Positions 26,287-35,086 are shown, numbered from the stretch's first letter. The stretch: DNA of 64,000 nucleotides from Rufibacter roseolus (GCF_017916365.1 NZ_JAFMSU010000002.1:310001-374000), one strand, 5' to 3'. Numbers and translations: made by a program. Notes: generated by a model not told the origin, from the sequence alone.

Positions 26287-27405
26287 CTACAGTTGGATTT
26301 CCTGGAGAAGCGAGACAATCTGTTGGGAGGTGGTACCATCTCCGTAAGGGTTGACGGCATTGGCCATGGATTGGTACACCGGCTGGTCTTGGAGCAACTC
26401 AGTTACCTTCTGCACAATGGCTTGCCGGTTTGTGCCCACCAGCGCAGCCGTGCCTGCCTCAATCCCTTCGGTTCTTTCGGTAACGTCCCGCATCACCAGT
26501 ACCGGTTTGCCCAGCGAAGGAGCCTCTTCCTGGATTCCTCCCGAGTCGGTGAGCACCAGGTAGCTTTTTTCCATGAGCCACAGCAGGTGAGGGTACTCCA
26601 AAGGAGGCAACAAGTGAATGTTGGGCAGGTCGCTCAGAATACGGTTCACTACTCCTTGCACATTCGGGTTTAAATGCACCGGGTATACCACTTCCACCTC
26701 TTCAAAAGTCTTGGCAATTTCCTTTATCGCGAGGCAGATGTTCTCAAAGGGGGCGCCAAAGCTTTCACGACGGTGACCGGTCACCAGGATGATTTTTTTG
26801 GTGAAATCCAGGCCCTTGAAGAAATCCTGGTACATCACCTCGTCATGTTTGATGATGCTCAAGCCTAAATGCAGCGCGTCAATTACCGTGTTTCCCACCA
26901 CAAAGACATTATCCAGGATATTTTCCTGGGCCAGGTTCTTCTGGGCAGCCGGTGTAGGCGCGAAGTGGAAATCAGCGAGGTGACCAATCATGATCCGGTT
27001 GCCTTCCTCCGGGAAAGGGGACTGCCGGTTGCCGCTTCTCAGGCCTGCCTCTAAGTGGGCTACTTTGATCTTCTTGTAATAGCTGCCCAGCGCGCCCAGG
27101 AAGGCCGTGGTGGTGTCTCCCTGCACAAACACCAAAGAGGGCGCGCAATCTTCCAGAACCGCTTCCAGTGCTTTCAGGCCTTTGGAGGTAATGTCAAATA
27201 AACTCTGATCTGGTTGCATGAGGCTGAGATCATAGTCTGGGGTGATGGAAAAGAACGCCAGCACCTGGTCCAGCATGTGCCGGTGCTGACCGGTAATGCA
27301 GGTAACGGTCTGGAAGAGCTCAGGAAAAAGGCTGAATTCTTTGATTAAAGGTGCCATTTTGATGGCTTCCGGGCGCGTGCCAAAGACAAAAAGGATTTTC
27401 TTCAT
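26287..27405 (-). CDS. wecB: UDP-N-acetylglucosamine 2-epimerase (non-hydrolysing)
   Basis: A 372-aa cytosolic enzyme interconverting UDP-GlcNAc and UDP-ManNAc. Family landmarks are FGTRPEAIKMAPLI, TGQHRHMLDQVL, FVQGDTTTAFLGAL, HLEAGLRSGN, TGHRRESFG and TDSGGIQEEAPSLGKPVLVMRD. It supplies ManNAc (or a derivative) for the surface glycan made by this operon. A WecC dehydrogenase, which would oxidise the product, is not in the window. ATG start. Confidence 0.93.
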   Translation of the reverse strand: MKKILFVFGTRPEAIKMAPLIKEFSLFPELFQTVTCITGQHRHMLDQVLAFFSITPDYDLSLMQPDQSLFDITSKGLKALEAVLEDCAPSLVFVQGDTTTAFLGALGSYYKKIKVAHLEAGLRSGNRQSPFPEEGNRIMIGHLADFHFAPTPAAQKNLAQENILDNVFVVGNTVIDALHLGLSIIKHDEVMYQDFFKGLDFTKKIILVTGHRRESFGAPFENICLAIKEIAKTFEEVEVVYPVHLNPNVQGVVNRILSDLPNIHLLPPLEYPHLLWLMEKSYLVLTDSGGIQEEAPSLGKPVLVMRDVTERTEGIEAGTAALVGTNRQAIVQKVTELLQDQPVYQSMANAVNPYGDGTTSQQIVSLLQEIQL

Positions 27406-27418
27406 GGATTTGCGTTTC

Positions 27419-28543
27419 CTATTCCTTCCTATTTCCGCCGACCAGGGATAAGATCAAGTCCCGGTATTTTTCGCCCATGGCTTCTACCGAGTAGTTCTGG
27501 GCGGCAGCAAGAGAAGTGGCGTGACTCATCTTCTCCATTTGGTCACGGTGGGTGTACAGATAGGTGATTCTCTCTGCAAACATATCTATATTATCATTCC
27601 CATCAATTAAGAAACCGTTTTCCCCGTCTTTTATTACAGGGGTGGTGATATTCTCCAGCCTGGTCACCAAAGGAAGACAGCCGCACACCAAGGCCTCCAG
27701 CAGAACTACGCTGAACCCCTCGAAAAACGAAGGCATGAGCATCACATGGGAAGAAAGCAGCAGTTGGTACACCTCTTTTGTCGGGAGGGAGCCTGCAAAC
27801 CGGACCACCCCCAGAAGGTTCTTTTCCCCGAATAACCTTTTCAGTTCAACTTCATCAGGACCGGTGCCCGCAATAATGAGGTGCAGGTCCAGTCCTCGTT
27901 TTCGGCAGTTTTCCAGAATCTCAGGCAGGAAAAAGACTCCTTTCTGGGCGTGCTCCAACCGGCCCACAAACACTAAAGTGAACGGCTTTCCATGCCTTTC
28001 TTCCTTTAACCCAAAGGTCTGCGGAAGATCCACGCCGTTTCTGATCTGGTGAATTCTGCTGTGCGGCGCCCATTGTTTTGCCAGTTCCTCTACCAAAGGA
28101 CCCACCGCAACCACAGCATCCAGGGATGCGGCATGCATGAGCCCGATCTCAAAGATGGAGGCATCAGTGTTGTGTAAAACCGAAACGGTCCTGGTTTTGG
28201 AAAAACGTCTTAAAAACGGAACCGCCCGCTGGCCATAGCGGGTATGGTTGAGGAAAATGACATCGTACTTCTTTTGGAAAATATACTTCAAAGCCTTCAG
28301 GTAATGGAAAGTTCTCTGCAGTTTGGTCTCAAGACCCTTATGCGAAAGAAAGACACCTTTAAGGCCGGTTTCCCCTATCTGTTCAAACCAGGCACCCTTT
28401 TCAGAAAAGACAGTGATTTCGACTTCCATGCCCTGGGCCTGCAAATACTTGCCCAGCCGCAGCAAAGCCATTTCCATGCCGCCGCCGTGGAAGGCATAGG
28501 TGAAGATGCCTACTTTGATGGGAGCTTTTTCAGGTTTTGCCAT
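27419..28543 (-). CDS. Family 4 glycosyltransferase
   Basis: A 374-aa GT-B enzyme. It has VGIFTYAFHGGGMEMALLRL at the N-terminus, IRNGVDLPQTF, LVFVGRLEHAQKGVFFLPEIL and the donor motif SFFEGFSVVLLEALVCGCLPLV. Its ATG overlaps the flippase gene end by 14 bp. It is likely an N-acetylhexosamine or hexose transferase of the repeat-unit pathway. Region 28180-28219 inside it resembles the palindromic element. Confidence 0.86.
   Translation of the reverse strand: MAKPEKAPIKVGIFTYAFHGGGMEMALLRLGKYLQAQGMEVEITVFSEKGAWFEQIGETGLKGVFLSHKGLETKLQRTFHYLKALKYIFQKKYDVIFLNHTRYGQRAVPFLRRFSKTRTVSVLHNTDASIFEIGLMHAASLDAVVAVGPLVEELAKQWAPHSRIHQIRNGVDLPQTFGLKEERHGKPFTLVFVGRLEHAQKGVFFLPEILENCRKRGLDLHLIIAGTGPDEVELKRLFGEKNLLGVVRFAGSLPTKEVYQLLLSSHVMLMPSFFEGFSVVLLEALVCGCLPLVTRLENITTPVIKDGENGFLIDGNDNIDMFAERITYLYTHRDQMEKMSHATSLAAAQNYSVEAMGEKYRDLILSLVGGNRKE
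28180..28219. repeat. Intragenic look-alike of the palindromic element in a GT4 gene
   Basis: CCGAAACGGTCCTGGTTTT, GG, AAAAACGTCTTAAAAACGG. Both ends are CCG/CGG and the centre has the TTTTGGAAAA spacing of the family. In frame it encodes PFLRRFSKTRTVS. Confidence 0.42.
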
Positions 28544-30053
28544 TTTTGAGCAGAAATTTAGAAAACAGCCTTGAAACGCCCATCCTTACCTCGTGGCTGA
28601 TCACCATTTTGAAGAGGACGAATTCCACCCCCACAATAGCAACAATCCCATAGGAGAAACGGTAGCTGTTTCCTACGGCCAGAGAGGCGACCACGAGTAA
28701 AACGCTGAGAAACACGGCTGCCAGTATCTGTTTCACCAGTTGGGCAGCAATATGCTTACGGAGCAGGTAAAGGCTCAGAAAATTAATAAACAGGTAAGCC
28801 GCACCGCTTCCGTAGGCGACGGCATTGGCCCCGTATACCCCCGCAAACAGGTAGGTGGCGAGGATAAGTAAAAGGCCATAGGTGAGGTTGGTGGTAAACC
28901 CGATCCACATTTTGCCCGTGGATTGCACAAACGCCCCTAAAACGCTGCCGGCGCTGGCCACAATCACGCTCCAAACGGACCCGATGAGCACATCCTGGCT
29001 GTTTTTGAACTCCTGGCCATAGATAAACAGCACCGTGTCTGGGAAGAACATAAACAGGGTGCCTACCGGGAAAATCACCAGTACCGTAATGCTCTGGAAA
29101 AGTCCCAAAGTCTTGTGGGAAGAAGAATCCTCGGGCCCGGATAATTCCGCTGACAGCAGCGGCAGAAGTACCTGGGCGATGATGTTGGGCATGAGCATGA
29201 GCAGGTTCTTCCACTGGTTGGCCACGTTGAGCTGACCCAATTCCGAAAACCCTGCCACCTGCCGCACCAGCAGGAGATTGGTGACCCAGACCGCGGCAAT
29301 GACCGAGAGGTTACTCAGAAGCGCCGGTACCGCGAATTGGCGTAAAATGGAAACTTCCTCAAGCGCGCCTCTGAATTTGATGCTTAACCCAAACCGCTTT
29401 AAGTTATTTTTTAGAAACAAGAAAGCAATGAACACCCCCAACCCGGAAGAGAGGGTGGTAGCCATGACCGCTCCGTCAATACCAAACAGATATGACCCTA
29501 TGAAGGCGGCCACCATATAAAGAATGCCCCTGAGCAGGTTACTCAGCCCAATACCCGGAAAAGCCTCCAAGCCCGAGAGTACTCCCAGGGTCACCCCGGA
29601 GATGGCATTGAAAAAAATCTGCGGCGCCCCAATCCGGAACAAAGGATTCAAGTGCGGTTCCTGGATAAAAGGCTCCGTAATTATCTGGGGCCAGAAGAGC
29701 AGAAGCAGCGTGGCGCCTAAACCTAGGACCAAAGAAAAAGCCAGCGCCAAACCAATGATCCTGCTGGCTTTAAGGGGATTTTTCTGTTTGTGTTCTGCTA
29801 TGTATCTGGTGGTGGTAAGCCCAAAACCCAGGCCGGCAATCTCCCCTAACAAGGCAAAAGTGCTCACCGTCAGGCTGATCTCCCCGTAACCGGTCTGCCC
29901 GAAAAAGCGCGCCAGAAAGATAGTCACCAGAAGGTTTGAGCCTTGCAAGCCCACGGTGCTTACCAGAATCCAGAAAGCGCCTTTGTTGAACCTTCCAAGC
30001 AAGCTTTCAGAGAAGAGAAGGGAGCTTAGCTTCTTTTTTAATTCAAATATCAT
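28530..30053 (-). CDS. Wzx-like polysaccharide flippase (MOP superfamily)
   Basis: A 507-aa membrane protein with about 14 hydrophobic segments, starting FNKGAFWILVSTVGLQGSNLLVTIFLARFFGQTGYGEISL, the typical first helices of Wzx/RfbX-type polysaccharide transporters. It should flip the undecaprenyl-linked repeat unit to the periplasm for the Wzy polymerase. It is the first gene of the ten-gene leftward operon. The start is ATG at 30053, and its end overlaps the next glycosyltransferase gene. Confidence 0.88.
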   Translation of the reverse strand: MIFELKKKLSSLLFSESLLGRFNKGAFWILVSTVGLQGSNLLVTIFLARFFGQTGYGEISLTVSTFALLGEIAGLGFGLTTTRYIAEHKQKNPLKASRIIGLALAFSLVLGLGATLLLLFWPQIITEPFIQEPHLNPLFRIGAPQIFFNAISGVTLGVLSGLEAFPGIGLSNLLRGILYMVAAFIGSYLFGIDGAVMATTLSSGLGVFIAFLFLKNNLKRFGLSIKFRGALEEVSILRQFAVPALLSNLSVIAAVWVTNLLLVRQVAGFSELGQLNVANQWKNLLMLMPNIIAQVLLPLLSAELSGPEDSSSHKTLGLFQSITVLVIFPVGTLFMFFPDTVLFIYGQEFKNSQDVLIGSVWSVIVASAGSVLGAFVQSTGKMWIGFTTNLTYGLLLILATYLFAGVYGANAVAYGSGAAYLFINFLSLYLLRKHIAAQLVKQILAAVFLSVLLVVASLAVGNSYRFSYGIVAIVGVEFVLFKMVISHEVRMGVSRLFSKFLLKNGKT

Positions 30054-30209
30054 CAGGTATGGAGGAGTGGGGAAAGCAGTCGTAAGCAGCGGTTGAATTT
30101 CAATCAGCTTAACCTTCTTGCTTGTAAGTGCTTATGGTAAATTATTGGTGCTATTGCTGCCATGATGAACCAGCCAAAGATAGAGAAATAAGAGGGAATG
30201 CTTTTCTGA

Positions 30210-30238
30210 TTGATTTTATAAAGTTTTTTCTATTTTTG
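30210..30238 (+). promoter_or_regulatory. Putative promoter of the Wzz-like gene
   Basis: TATTTTTG at 30231-30238 matches TAnnTTTG, with TTG at 30210-30212 separated by 18 nt. It lies 28 bp before the chosen ATG (30266). Confidence 0.55.
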
Positions 30239-30265
30239 AGGCCTTCAGTACCATTAAAACGCACC

Positions 30266-31177
30266 ATGAACAGAATATCCCGGGAGGAAAGGTCAGCCGA
30301 TGAAATCGACTTGAGGGTGGTTTTTGAGAAGATAAGTTACCTTTTCAAAAAGGCTTTCGGCTATGTCAAGAGTGCCTTTCTACTGGTACTCCGCCGGTGG
30401 ACATTCTTTCTGCTGCTGACCTTGCTGGGAATCGGATTAGGTTATCTGGACTTCATAAGCAAACGGCCCTACTACAGATCCTCCATGACCGTGTTGCCGG
30501 CATCGGCCATCAGGAACGAGTTTTTTCAGGACCAGGTGAACAGATTGTCTAAACTGGTGCAGGACGCGAACTTTGAGGTGGTTGCCGCTGACCTTAACAT
30601 GAGCGTGGACAGTGTTTCCCAAATCAAGGCTATTGGGTATTTCAACATTGACCCAGAGAAAGTTCCGGCAGACAGTATACTTCAGGGGGCGCCCTTCAGG
30701 GTGGATGTGGAATTATATGACAACAAGTTTTTCACCCCGGTGCAGCAAGCGCTGTTAAGGCATCTGGACAACAACCCTTATTTTTCCAGAAGTACCCAGG
30801 CCAAGCGGGAGCAGATGAGAAGCATGATTGAAAAACTAAGGGTAGACATAGCCTCCATTGACAGCATCAAGCGGGCCGCCATTGAATTGAGAGGTCCCGT
30901 GAATGGCTTTGTGTACGGTGAGCCCCTGGACCCTACCAACCTTTACCGGCAGAGTGCCGAATTGTTTGAAAAGCAGGCCTACCTGGAAGCCCAGTTGCGG
31001 AATCTGGAGACGGTACAGGTGGTGGTTGGTTTTGCCCCCATTACGCACCCAACCGGACCCAAAGAGAAACTGCATTTGGTGATTGGTGCCATGCTGGGTT
31101 TCCTTGTCGCGTTTATATTGGCGGTTTGGTACGAATACAGGTTAGTACAGAGAAGAAGGAGATTTGAAAACCTGTAA
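30266..31177 (+). CDS. Wzz-like polysaccharide chain-length/co-polymerase protein
   Basis: A 303-aa inner-membrane protein with TM1 at about 46-62 and TM2 at about 271-288, enclosing a periplasmic domain rich in charged helices (about 135-255), then a basic tail (VQRRRRF). This is the PCP/Wzz topology controlling polymer length with Wzy. There is no Walker-type kinase domain. The open frame extends upstream to 30128, but the promoter and the Arg-rich start MNRISREER favour ATG 30266. It is divergent from the polysaccharide operon and convergent with the nitrilase gene. Confidence 0.75.
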   Translation: MNRISREERSADEIDLRVVFEKISYLFKKAFGYVKSAFLLVLRRWTFFLLLTLLGIGLGYLDFISKRPYYRSSMTVLPASAIRNEFFQDQVNRLSKLVQDANFEVVAADLNMSVDSVSQIKAIGYFNIDPEKVPADSILQGAPFRVDVELYDNKFFTPVQQALLRHLDNNPYFSRSTQAKREQMRSMIEKLRVDIASIDSIKRAAIELRGPVNGFVYGEPLDPTNLYRQSAELFEKQAYLEAQLRNLETVQVVVGFAPITHPTGPKEKLHLVIGAMLGFLVAFILAVWYEYRLVQRRRRFENL

Positions 31178-31199
31178 CCAATCTTTGGTAGAACCCAAG

Positions 31200-31261
31200 A
31201 AAACAGCCCCTAAACAGCGAAGGCCGGTACATACCGGCCTTCGCTGTTTAGGGGCTGTTTT
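31200..31261. terminator. 30-bp perfect hairpin between convergent genes
   Basis: Arms 31200-31229 and 31232-31261 are perfectly complementary. AAAA and TTTT at the ends give T-runs on both strands. It lies exactly between the wzz-like stop and the nitrilase stop (31264). The outer parts (ACAGCCCCTAAACAG) are family-type arms. Confidence 0.85.
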
Positions 31262-31263
31262 GA

Positions 31264-32817
31264 TTAAATCTCGGTTAAATCGTCTTCTTTCTGGTGCAGC
31301 CAACTTAGGTTGTATAGGTCCTTACGGCGGTCTCTCAGGTTCCTTACGCTACCGGTGGTGTTTAGGTCTTTGAGCAGGTCAAGGTCCAGGTCGGCAATGA
31401 GGGTCATCTCCGTGTTAGGCGTGGCTTCAGCGATGATGGCATCGTGCGGGAAGGCCACATCAGAAGGGGAGAAGACCGCCGATTGCGAGTACTGGATGTC
31501 CATGTTCTCCACGCGCGGAAGGTTACCCACGCTCCCCGTGATGGCCACGTAGCACTCGTTCTCAATGGCGCGGGCCTGGGCGCAATGGCGCACCCGCAGG
31601 TAAGCGTTTTTGGTATCGGTCTGGTAAGGCACGAAGAGGATCTTCATGTCCTGGTCAGACAGCATACGCGCCAATTCTGGGAACTCCACGTCATAGCAGA
31701 TCAAGAGGCCAATCTTCCCGAAGTCGGTATCAAAGACGCTCAGTTTGTTTCCCCCGCGCATCCCCCAGTACTGAGACTCATCAGGGGTCACGTGCAGTTT
31801 GTATTGCTTGTCATAGGTACCATCGCGGCGGCAGAGGTAGCTCACATTGTGGAGTTTGTTGTCAATGTACTCCGGCATGCTGCCCGCAATGATGTTGATG
31901 TTGTACGCCAGGGCCAGGTGAATAAGGCGCTCCCGGATACCGTCGGTGTAGCCGGCCAGCCTTCTGATAGCCGCTGATGGCGTACTCTCGTCTGAAAGGG
32001 CCATCAAAGGCGCGTTGAAGAACTCGGGGAACATGACCAGGTCGGCCTTGTAGGAACTCACCGTATCCACGAAGAATTCTACCTGCTGCTCAAAATCCTC
32101 CAGAGAAGTCATCTGGCGCATCTGCCACTGGATTACCCCAATGCGCACCACGCGTTTGGTTCCGCCCACCAGGGTTTCCTTCTCCTCGTAGTAGACGTTG
32201 ATCCACTCCAACAGGGAGGCATAGGCTTTGGAGTCTTTGTCCTGGGGCATGTAGCCTCTGATAATCTTACGTACGTGGAAGCCGTTGCTGAGCTGGAAGG
32301 TAAGGATGGGATCATAGATCTCCTTGTTTCTTACCTGCTCAATGTACTTGCCGGGCGTCATCTTCTCTGAGTGCTCTTTGTAGCCCGGGATACGGCCGCC
32401 CAGGATAATTCCCCGCAGGTTCAGGTTCTCGCAAAGCTCCTTACGGGCATCGTAGAGGCGACGGCCCAAGCGGAGGTTGCGGTACTCTGGGTGCACGAAA
32501 ACGTCAACACCGTAGAGGGTATCGCCATCCGGGTCATGGGTATCAAACTTACCGCCACCCACAATCTGCTCATAGGTGTGCTTGTCGCCGTACTCAGAAT
32601 ACTGCACAATAAGGCTCAGCGCCGCGGCTACCACCCGGCCCTTGTCTTCAATACAAAGCTGCCCCTCGGGGAAGCGCCTTAGCAGGGAGGCGAATTCTTT
32701 CTGGGTCCAGGAGCCGCCTATGTTGGTGTAGACCAGCTCCATGATTTGTTTCACTTCCTTGTAGTCAGAAGTGGTAAGCTGACGGAGAATTAACTTATGT
32801 TCGGTGTTTTCACTCAT
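31264..32817 (-). CDS. GNAT acetyltransferase-nitrilase (carbon-nitrogen hydrolase) fusion
   Basis: A 517-aa fusion. Residues about 8-195 form a GNAT-like domain (LRQLTTSDYKEVKQIM, VDVFVHPEYRNLRLGRRLYD). Residues about 224-500 form a carbon-nitrogen hydrolase with the catalytic triad E265 (VMFPEFFNAP), K340 (KQYKLHVTPDE) and C374 (IGLLICYDVEFPELAR). Such bifunctional proteins (B. subtilis YhcX type) are widespread, but their substrate is not established to my knowledge. It is cytosolic, a single gene, starting at ATG. The last codons (DDLTEI) run into repeat-like sequence. Confidence 0.88.
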   Translation of the reverse strand: MSENTEHKLILRQLTTSDYKEVKQIMELVYTNIGGSWTQKEFASLLRRFPEGQLCIEDKGRVVAAALSLIVQYSEYGDKHTYEQIVGGGKFDTHDPDGDTLYGVDVFVHPEYRNLRLGRRLYDARKELCENLNLRGIILGGRIPGYKEHSEKMTPGKYIEQVRNKEIYDPILTFQLSNGFHVRKIIRGYMPQDKDSKAYASLLEWINVYYEEKETLVGGTKRVVRIGVIQWQMRQMTSLEDFEQQVEFFVDTVSSYKADLVMFPEFFNAPLMALSDESTPSAAIRRLAGYTDGIRERLIHLALAYNINIIAGSMPEYIDNKLHNVSYLCRRDGTYDKQYKLHVTPDESQYWGMRGGNKLSVFDTDFGKIGLLICYDVEFPELARMLSDQDMKILFVPYQTDTKNAYLRVRHCAQARAIENECYVAITGSVGNLPRVENMDIQYSQSAVFSPSDVAFPHDAIIAEATPNTEMTLIADLDLDLLKDLNTTGSVRNLRDRRKDLYNLSWLHQKEDDLTEI

Positions 32818-32948
32818 GTTGGTAAAAATTCATTAAAAACGCTTCCTGCTAGTGGGGCCTGGTTTCAAAAGTGAAGCCAGCGCCGCAGACAAGGCGTTCT
32901 ATCAAAGGTTCAACGGCTCTAAGCCATGGTTAAGTTAAGCGTATACGG

Positions 32949-32987
32949 CGGTTTGGCCGTGTTTTCCTGGAAACAGGCGTAAAAAGG
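32949..32987. repeat. Palindromic 3'-end element
   Basis: CGGTTTGGCCGTGTTTTCC and GGAAACAGGCGTAAAAAGG arms. It lies between scoB (3' side) and the nitrilase fusion, inside the latter's leader. Confidence 0.55.
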
Positions 32988-33027
32988 CTTTCGCGCTTAA
33001 ATACACTGGCTTTTGGCCGATTGGTAA

Positions 33028-33035
33028 CAAAGATA
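33028..33035 (-). promoter_or_regulatory. Putative -7 element for the GNAT-nitrilase gene
   Basis: The minus strand reads TATCTTTG (TAnnTTTG), one base beyond the scoB stop codon. It would give a leader of about 200 nt containing the palindromic element. Confidence 0.42.
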
Positions 33036-33036
33036 G

Positions 33037-33693
33037 TTACACATTAATTTCCGGAATCTCACCTTCCACGGTTAATTTTCCGGCAGTGGCCGCTTTGATC
33101 TGCTCTACTGTGACACCGGGCGCCCGCTCCAGCAGTTTGAACCCATCCTCGGTGACTTCCAGCACAGCCAGGTCCGTGACAATTTTCTTCACGCAGCGCA
33201 GACCGGTGATAGGCAGGGTACAGTCTTTCAGGAGCTTTGATTGCCCGTCTTTGGAAGTATGTTGCATGGCCACGATGATGTTTTTGGCCGAGGCCACTAA
33301 ATCCATGGCGCCGCCCATACCTTTTACCATCTTGCCAGGTATTTTCCAGTTGGCAATGTCGCCGCGCTCCGAAACCTCCATGGCGCCCAACACCGTCAAC
33401 TGCACGTGCTCACCCCTGATCATCCCAAAGCTCTCAGCGGAGCTGAAGATGGCCGATCCCGGCAAAGTGGTCACCGTCTGTTTCCCGGCATTGATGAGGT
33501 CTGGATCCACCTCCTCCTCGGTAGGAAAGGGGCCCATGCCTAGCAGCCCGTTCTCGCTCTGCAGCACCACGTTCATCCCCTCAGGGATATAGTTGGCCAC
33601 CAGGGTAGGTATCCCGATGCCCAGGTTCACATAATATCCTTCCTGCAATTCCCTTGCAATCCGTTTGGCAATGCCGTGTTTATCTAGACTCAT
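33037..33693 (-). CDS. scoB: 3-oxoacid CoA-transferase subunit B
   Basis: A 218-aa beta subunit of a succinyl-CoA:3-ketoacid type CoA transferase, which activates acetoacetate (or a related oxoacid) using succinyl-CoA. The catalytic Glu is E47 in the SENG motif ([16 protein letters not shown]). [17 protein letters not shown] and [12 protein letters not shown] are typical. It needs the alpha subunit encoded just upstream (scoA), but the two genes, usually adjacent, are separated here by about 580 bp with a four-helix-bundle gene. ATG start. Confidence 0.92.
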   Translation of the reverse strand: MSLDKHGIAKRIARELQEGYYVNLGIGIPTLVANYIPEGMNVVLQSENGLLGMGPFPTEEEVDPDLINAGKQTVTTLPGSAIFSSAESFGMIRGEHVQLTVLGAMEVSERGDIANWKIPGKMVKGMGGAMDLVASAKNIIVAMQHTSKDGQSKLLKDCTLPITGLRCVKKIVTDLAVLEVTEDGFKLLERAPGVTVEQIKAATAGKLTVEGEIPEINV

Positions 33694-33700
33694 TTCATTC

Positions 33701-33763
33701 GTATTTGAAGATGGGAAGATGTGGAGATTTGAAGATTAGGAAATTTGAAGATGTGGAATTGAT
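33701..33763. repeat. Low-complexity array (GAAGATGTG/GAGATTT units), inner left flank
   Basis: About four degenerate 16-bp units such as GAAGATGTGGAGATTT and GAAGATTAGGAAATTT. It is 8 bp upstream of the scoB start and faces an inverted counterpart at 34195-34265 across the four-helix-bundle gene. Confidence 0.75.
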
Positions 33764-33784
33764 AGGCTCCTTATCTCCGCTGTT

Positions 33785-34141
33785 TCAACTTTTTGACTTT
33801 GAACTAATAATGATTTTGGAGATGATCTTTTTGATAGAGTGTAAGTCTTTTTGGAGGTGCTCTGGATTGGGGTAGGAAGCCACGCGTTGGCAAAGTAGCA
33901 GCCAATATTCTGTCTCTTCAACTTCTTTGGCCGCTACTTTGAACTTGTGGATGAAATCAGCTTTGCTCTCTGCGTTTTGGGCCTCCCTTACATTTGCTCC
34001 AATGGAGGTCCCGCTTTTCAGGAGTTGGTTGGCCACCACAAATTTTCTTAAAGCTTCCAATTGTTCTGCATATTCTATCACAGCCACAGAGAAGTCAAGT
34101 GTAAGATCTAAAATGAGATTATGAGGCTGAATTTTCTCCAT
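33785..34141 (-). CDS. Four-helix-bundle protein (23S rRNA IVS / S23 family)
   Basis: A 118-aa protein of the S23/IVP four-helix family: LILDLTLDFSVAVIEYAEQL, QLLKSGTSIGANVREAQNAESKADFIHKFKVAAKEVEETEYWL. Relatives are encoded in 23S rRNA intervening sequences, and Avd of diversity-generating retroelements has the same fold. The role of stand-alone copies is unknown, and no reverse transcriptase is nearby. It is visibly more A/T-rich than scoA and scoB, sits between them, and is bracketed by inverted low-complexity arrays, so it looks acquired. ATG start at 34141. Confidence 0.88.
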   Translation of the reverse strand: MEKIQPHNLILDLTLDFSVAVIEYAEQLEALRKFVVANQLLKSGTSIGANVREAQNAESKADFIHKFKVAAKEVEETEYWLLLCQRVASYPNPEHLQKDLHSIKKIISKIIISSKSKS

Positions 34142-34194
34142 TTTAATAGTTTATGACGACCATCTAAGTAAATGTTAAAGGAGATTCATTTACA

Positions 34195-34265
34195 AATCCT
34201 CACATCCCCAAATTTCCAAATCCTCACATCTTCACATCTCCAAATTTCCTCATCTCCAAATCAAT
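34195..34265. repeat. Low-complexity array, inverted partner on the scoA side
   Basis: Read on the minus strand it has 16-bp units such as GAGATGAGGAAATTTG and GAGATGTGAAGATGTG, the same motif as 33701-33763 in opposite orientation. It reaches to within 9 bp of the scoA stop codon. Confidence 0.75.
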
Positions 34266-34273
34266 CAGGCAAG

Positions 34274-34972
34274 CTATGCTTGCCGCACCGTTCTTTGCTC
34301 AATTCGTTTCTCGTAATCTTTGCCCTGGAAAATGCGCTGGACGTAGATGCCGGGGGTGTGGATCATGTTGGGGTCCAGTTCGCCTACGGGGACCAGTTCC
34401 TCTACCTCTGCGATGGTGATTTTGCCGGCGGTGGCCATCATGGGGTTAAAGTTACGGGCGGTGCCTTTGTAGATGAGGTTGCCGGCGGTGTCGCCCTTCC
34501 AGGCTTTCACCAGCGCGAAATCGGCTTTAAGCCAGGTTTCCATGAGGTACATTTTACCGTTGAACTCGCGGCTTTCCTTGCCTTCGCCCACCTCGGTGCC
34601 GTAGCCGGCCGGGGTGAAGAACGCCGGAATGCCCGCTCCGCCGGCCCTGATGCGCTCGGCCAAGGTGCCCTGCGGAATCAACTCCACCTCCAACTCACCT
34701 GAAAGCAACTGGCGCTCAAACTCGGCATTTTCGCCTACGTAGCTGGAGATCATCTTTTTCACCTGGCGCCGCTGCAACAGCAACCCGATGCCGAAGTCGT
34801 CTACCCCGGCGTTGTTGGAAATACAGGTGAGGTCTTTGATGTCTTTGCGCAGGATTTCCTGGATGGAGTTCTCGGGGATGCCGCACAGGCCGAAACCTCC
34901 CAGCATGAGGGTGGCGCCATCGGTGATGTCTGCACAGGCCGATGCGGCGTCTTGCACTACTTTGTTTATCAT
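34274..34972 (-). CDS. scoA: 3-oxoacid CoA-transferase subunit A
   Basis: A 232-aa alpha subunit of the CoA transferase. The CoA-binding glycine motif [46 protein letters not shown] and [32 protein letters not shown] are all family signatures. It works as a complex with ScoB in ketone-body or branched-chain catabolism. The C-terminus ([10 protein letters not shown]) ends at a small inverted repeat spanning the stop codon, next to the low-complexity array. ATG start. Confidence 0.92.
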   Translation of the reverse strand: MINKVVQDAASACADITDGATLMLGGFGLCGIPENSIQEILRKDIKDLTCISNNAGVDDFGIGLLLQRRQVKKMISSYVGENAEFERQLLSGELEVELIPQGTLAERIRAGGAGIPAFFTPAGYGTEVGEGKESREFNGKMYLMETWLKADFALVKAWKGDTAGNLIYKGTARNFNPMMATAGKITIAEVEELVPVGELDPNMIHTPGIYVQRIFQGKDYEKRIEQRTVRQA

Positions 34973-35040
34973 AGAATTAGGTCAGTATCTGTAGGAGGTA
35001 TATAATCTATATTTTGGAGCGTTGTGGCTGGCCTTTCCTC

Positions 35041-35078
35041 TGTTTAGGGCTTCTTTTTAAGAAAACCGACTTAAAATG
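35041..35078. repeat. Palindromic 3'-end element
   Basis: TGTTTAGGGCTTCTTTTT and AAGAAAACCGACTTAAAATG. It ends 8 bp beyond the stop codon of the small membrane protein gene. Confidence 0.55.
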
Positions 35079-35086
35079 AACCTAGC

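Noticed and set aside
33785-34141. Avd of a diversity-generating retroelement
   Set aside because: The fold family is similar, but there is no reverse transcriptase, template repeat or variable target nearby.
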